From Parabacteroides sp. 52 (GTDB lineage Bacteria; Bacteroidota; Bacteroidia; Bacteroidales; Tannerellaceae): a stretch of 52,683 bases of DNA. The DNA is taken from NCBI RefSeq assembly GCF_010500925.1, contig NZ_QVMG01000019.1:10664-63346 (forward strand), in the 5' to 3' direction. Positions 50,124 to 52,683 of the stretch are shown here, in pieces; the stretch's first letter is position 1; every line of letters begins with the position of its first letter. The position numbers and the translations under genes are program-made. Under the pieces are notes generated by a model that was not told where the DNA came from, did no database searches, and saw nothing but the letters and a program-made list of their open reading frames with translations.

Positions 50124-51197
50124 TTACTGTTGTGTCCCCACAACAGTAACCGGTGCTTCATGTGCCAAATTGATATTCCCACTTGTAATTACAATGTCAC
50201 CGGCTTTCAGTCCTTCTACCACTGAATAATGGCCGGCATTTTCCAGGCCTGTCTGTACGTATGTCCAGTATGCCCGGTCGTTCACCAGGGTAAAAATGAC
50301 TTGTTTGCCTGATCGTAATACCAGGGCACTCTTAGGCACCACCAACTGTTTCCCGATGGAGCGCTGGATGCTTACACGTACATTCATGCCTTCAAATAAA
50401 TTCCCCTTATCAGTCACTGCGGCTTTTACCTTTACCATACCGTCTTTGTCGACTACCGGGTTCACTTCTGTAATACGCCCCTCTGTTTTATTATCAGTCG
50501 CAGCATAAGGAGTTACTTCCACTTTATCTCCTTTTTTAATTAAGGGCAGTTCGCTCTCCAATACAGTAAAGGATGCTTCCAGACTATGTGGGTCGATGAT
50601 TGTGCAAAAGATATCGGAAGTGGAGGCAGTATTCTGTTCCTTGGCAAACAGATTCGCGACAATACCATCAAAAGGGGCTGTCAACACCGCTTTGTCAAGT
50701 TCGTATTGGGATAACTTATACTGGGATAATGCCTGGTCATATCCGCTCTTCGTGCGTACCAACCGCATGGTTTCTTCAGGCACCTTTGCCGAGTCTGCGA
50801 GCATATAACCTTGTCCGATCAATACATCCTGAAGTTCCAATTTAGCCCGTTCCAACGCATCTTTAGCTACTGCCAATTTGTTGGAAAGACGGAACGTAGA
50901 AAGGGAAGCCAGCTTCTGTCCTTTGCCTACCCGGTCCCCATTCTTCACATAGATCATACCGATCTCTTCCATCGATTCAAAACGCAGATCGACATACCGT
51001 GCTGCCGATAGTTTCCCGTTGCTAATCAGCTCATGATGGAAATCTGTCTCTTCCAGAGTCATTACTGTCACCTGGTTCTTCTCTTCCGGCAAACTCGTCT
51101 CCATAGCCTCCTCAGCCTCTGATCCTTTTTTCTCTCCACCGCAAGCCATCATCACACCAGACAATAATAGGATGGTTAACAAATTGTAGTACTTCAT
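50124..51197 (-). CDS. RND periplasmic adaptor lipoprotein (HlyD/MFP family)
   Basis: A 357-residue membrane-fusion protein with a lipobox at LSGVMMAC (Cys 19), so anchored by lipid on the periplasmic face. It has a barrel-sandwich/lipoyl half (DLRFESMEEIGMIYVKNGDR), a helical hairpin (about 105-175), AVLTAPFDGIVANLFAKEQN, a beta-barrel, and a membrane-proximal domain (LVVPKSALVLRSGKQVIFTL). First gene of the operon, with its promoter at 51262-51269. It would link either RND permease to the TolC channel. Confidence 0.95.
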   Translation of the reverse strand: MKYYNLLTILLLSGVMMACGGEKKGSEAEEAMETSLPEEKNQVTVMTLEETDFHHELISNGKLSAARYVDLRFESMEEIGMIYVKNGDRVGKGQKLASLSTFRLSNKLAVAKDALERAKLELQDVLIGQGYMLADSAKVPEETMRLVRTKSGYDQALSQYKLSQYELDKAVLTAPFDGIVANLFAKEQNTASTSDIFCTIIDPHSLEASFTVLESELPLIKKGDKVEVTPYAATDNKTEGRITEVNPVVDKDGMVKVKAAVTDKGNLFEGMNVRVSIQRSIGKQLVVPKSALVLRSGKQVIFTLVNDRAYWTYVQTGLENAGHYSVVEGLKAGDIVITSGNINLAHEAPVTVVGTQQ

Positions 51198-51261
51198 ATG
51201 TTGTATGTTAATCAGATTTGTCCTTTGTTTTCACACATTGTCACATAATCTTTAGTTATTA

Positions 51262-51269
51262 CAAATATA
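51262..51269 (-). promoter_or_regulatory. Promoter -7 element of the RND efflux operon
   Basis: On the minus strand this reads TATATTTG, an exact TAnnTTTG match 64 bp before the adaptor ATG. No TetR- or AraC-family regulator is adjacent. The rest of 51198-51369 is AT-rich, with a T8 tract at 51301-51308 and nothing else recognised. Confidence 0.55.
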
Positions 51270-51369
51270 ACAATTAAATTACGGAAGCATCGTAAGGATG
51301 TTTTTTTTAACGTTTTATAATTTACCCATACGACTTTACTCTGTCCTGATATTTCTTATATTCATCCGA

Positions 51370-52422
51370 TCACAACATAATCTCTATTAAAAAAAAGCCT
51401 TTCTCCTCTGTATACGCTATCGTATATGCTCGTTTTTTTTCTTCATTTACAGCAATGCATCGCATATCAATGCCTACTTCATATTTGACAATAGGATTTC
51501 CCAACATATCAAAGACTTTAATTTCTTTTGTAAAAAGAGGGTTCTCTGTGGGTGAACTGCCGTTATGGAGAGTGTAAATATAAGAGTCGGTAACATACAA
51601 ATCTTCAAAGCCATAAATGGTTTCTTTATCTCCATTTACTAATGGAGTCAACAATAAAGTTGTTGTTTTCTCTACAGCATGAGGTGCATTTTCCATATTA
51701 AAAACTTGAAGTACACCACTTTTATAAGAAGCAAAAACCAGATGTTTCAGGTTGGGAGTTATCTTAATAAAATGAATATTATACAACTCCTTCTGCATCA
51801 GATCATCTAACTCTTTGCTGTTTTCCAAAACAAGATATTCGATAAAAGAACCATTGTAATTTAACTTATCATCAAAAACCGCAAGTTGTTTTTCTTCGAA
51901 AAGACCCTTTTCACCTGTCAACACATAAAAATCCATACAACAAACACATTGCCTGACAAAGGATGATTCCAAAATATCTGTATGTATATTTACGGATTTT
52001 TCCAGTATAATTCTATCTCCGTCATTTACATAAAAATATATTCTATTCAGATTATAATCATATATTTGAAATACACCTTCAACAACTTGTGGACTATATG
52101 TTGGATATAATAATTCTCCTGGACCATTCCCTTTTTTTGCAAACTCCGAATGAAGATTCCAATTTTTACTGTTTAACACATGAAAAAAATGATCATGCCC
52201 TTTTTCGTCTTGCACAATTAGAAAACTATCCATCAAAGATAAAGAAACAGGATAAGAGAAATCAAAATCACATTCCACTTCTTTATATTCCACCTTTCGC
52301 ACATCGTCAAACAGTACATTAGAAACAGTTAAAACATCTCTCCCTGTACAATCCAGGAAAAAAAACAGACTTAAACAACACAGTACAACAGGCAATTTGC
52401 TTATATCAATTTTATTATGCAT
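51370..52422 (-). CDS. 6-bladed beta-propeller lipoprotein (NVEALA-associated type)
   Basis: A 350-residue lipoprotein from the ATG at 52422 (MHNKIDISKLPVVLCCLSLF, lipobox FFLDC). A further upstream ATG at 52467 would start inside the NVEALA gene and is rejected. The body shows repeated propeller strands (SLMDSFLIVQDEKGHDHFFH, then GNGPGELLYPTYSP, a hallmark of this 6-bladed family). Function unknown; family members commonly stand next to NVEALA peptide genes, as here (10-bp gap). The DNA is visibly more AT-rich than the efflux operon, which may mean recent acquisition. Confidence 0.85.
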   Translation of the reverse strand: MHNKIDISKLPVVLCCLSLFFFLDCTGRDVLTVSNVLFDDVRKVEYKEVECDFDFSYPVSLSLMDSFLIVQDEKGHDHFFHVLNSKNWNLHSEFAKKGNGPGELLYPTYSPQVVEGVFQIYDYNLNRIYFYVNDGDRIILEKSVNIHTDILESSFVRQCVCCMDFYVLTGEKGLFEEKQLAVFDDKLNYNGSFIEYLVLENSKELDDLMQKELYNIHFIKITPNLKHLVFASYKSGVLQVFNMENAPHAVEKTTTLLLTPLVNGDKETIYGFEDLYVTDSYIYTLHNGSSPTENPLFTKEIKVFDMLGNPIVKYEVGIDMRCIAVNEEKKRAYTIAYTEEKGFFLIEIML

Positions 52423-52432
52423 ATATCCCAAT

Positions 52433-52580
52433 TTATTCCTCCTCATTATTTGCCAACGCTTCCACATTACTTAAAATAAGATCTGAAAGACTGACTTCGT
52501 TTTTATTTTGGCTGATGCCCCAGCTTGCGGCAAATGCCATTGTTGCCATCAGGGGCAACTCCTATAATTCTCTTTTTCAT
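52433..52580 (-). pseudogene. NVEALA-family peptide gene with a one-base frameshift
   Basis: On the minus strand the ATG at 52580 opens MKKRIIGVA, a signal-peptide start, but then shifts frame at a run of four C (plus-strand GGGG, 52552-52555). Removing one C restores LMATMAFAASWGIS followed by a mature part containing LSDLILSNVEALANNEEE and a stop at 52433, a textbook 48-residue NVEALA (PF14055) peptide. Length 148 = 49 codons + 1 base. Alternatively translation could begin at the internal ATG (52549), giving 38 residues with a weakened signal. The biology of NVEALA peptides is unknown. Confidence 0.85.
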
Positions 52581-52673
52581 TTTATTTGATTCTCTTTTGT
52601 TTTTATTCTAAAAATAATTTCTCAACAACTTACATACTCTCCTTCTGTCGATTGTTCTTTGTTTAAATTATAC

Positions 52674-52681
52674 TACTTTTG
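52674..52681 (+). promoter_or_regulatory. Promoter -7 element reading out of the window
   Basis: TACTTTTG matches TAnnTTTG exactly, with a TTG 19 bp upstream (52652-52654). It points rightwards to a gene that starts beyond the window end, divergent from the NVEALA gene. Confidence 0.5.
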
Positions 52682-52683
52682 CC

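Noticed and set aside
52423..52467. ATG at 52467 as the start of the 6-bladed propeller
   Set aside because: It lies inside the NVEALA gene in another frame; the ATG at 52422 starts directly at the lipoprotein signal peptide.

Overview
The window is chromosomal DNA from a member of the Bacteroidota, most likely the order Bacteroidales and close to Parabacteroides/Tannerellaceae. Four things point there: a type IX secretion pair (PorU/PorV), an ECF sigma-FecR-STN module, BtuB/BtuG/BtuF-type vitamin B12 uptake, and many TAnnTTTG (-7) promoter elements with no obvious Shine-Dalgarno sequences. I see no rRNA, tRNA, CRISPR array, transposase or prophage gene. Genus assignment is inference.

Layout. 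1-495 has no gene and holds inverted repeats and the first of four unusual palindromic arrays. 496-8406 is a carbohydrate-utilisation island: ECF sigma, FecR anti-sigma, an STN-only protein that looks like a SusC receptor without its barrel, a small lipoprotein, a polysaccharide lyase fused to a GH88 unsaturated uronyl hydrolase, and a GH2 enzyme. 8471-16304 holds HflX, a secreted protein with a probable T9SS sorting domain, a 70-residue membrane protein, a phosphoesterase/exported nitroreductase pair and a large outer-membrane barrel protein. 16699-24772 is a rightward cluster: rex, a FAH-family hydrolase, porU, porV, ispF, nadB.

25030-33686 holds a DUF4858-like protein whose 3' end overlaps nudC tail to tail, an M23/LysM peptidase, and the tightly packed leftward operon S8 protease-xseA-xseB-ispD-recG. 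33687-38545 is the B12 unit: array, REP-like hairpins, cobalamin riboswitch, btuB, btuG, btuF. Then come ribF, an M20 deacetylase and a flippase. 42078-51197 is a leftward operon with one adaptor, two RND permeases and one TolC-type channel, with a MITE-like inverted repeat between adaptor and first permease. The right end has a lipidated 6-bladed propeller preceded by an NVEALA peptide gene with a one-base frameshift.

The most unusual signal is a family of four intergenic arrays (311-425, 16463-16546, 33787-33874, 41979-42066). Each is 4-5 head-to-tail copies of an 18-bp imperfect palindrome (TGYYGAYRNNYRTCRRCA) at an exact 22-bp period. They are bounded by A/T-rich arms, and three share a TTATTnnCCAGC-like flank on one side. 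They carry no spacers, sit only at gene boundaries and do not fit a repeat class I can name.
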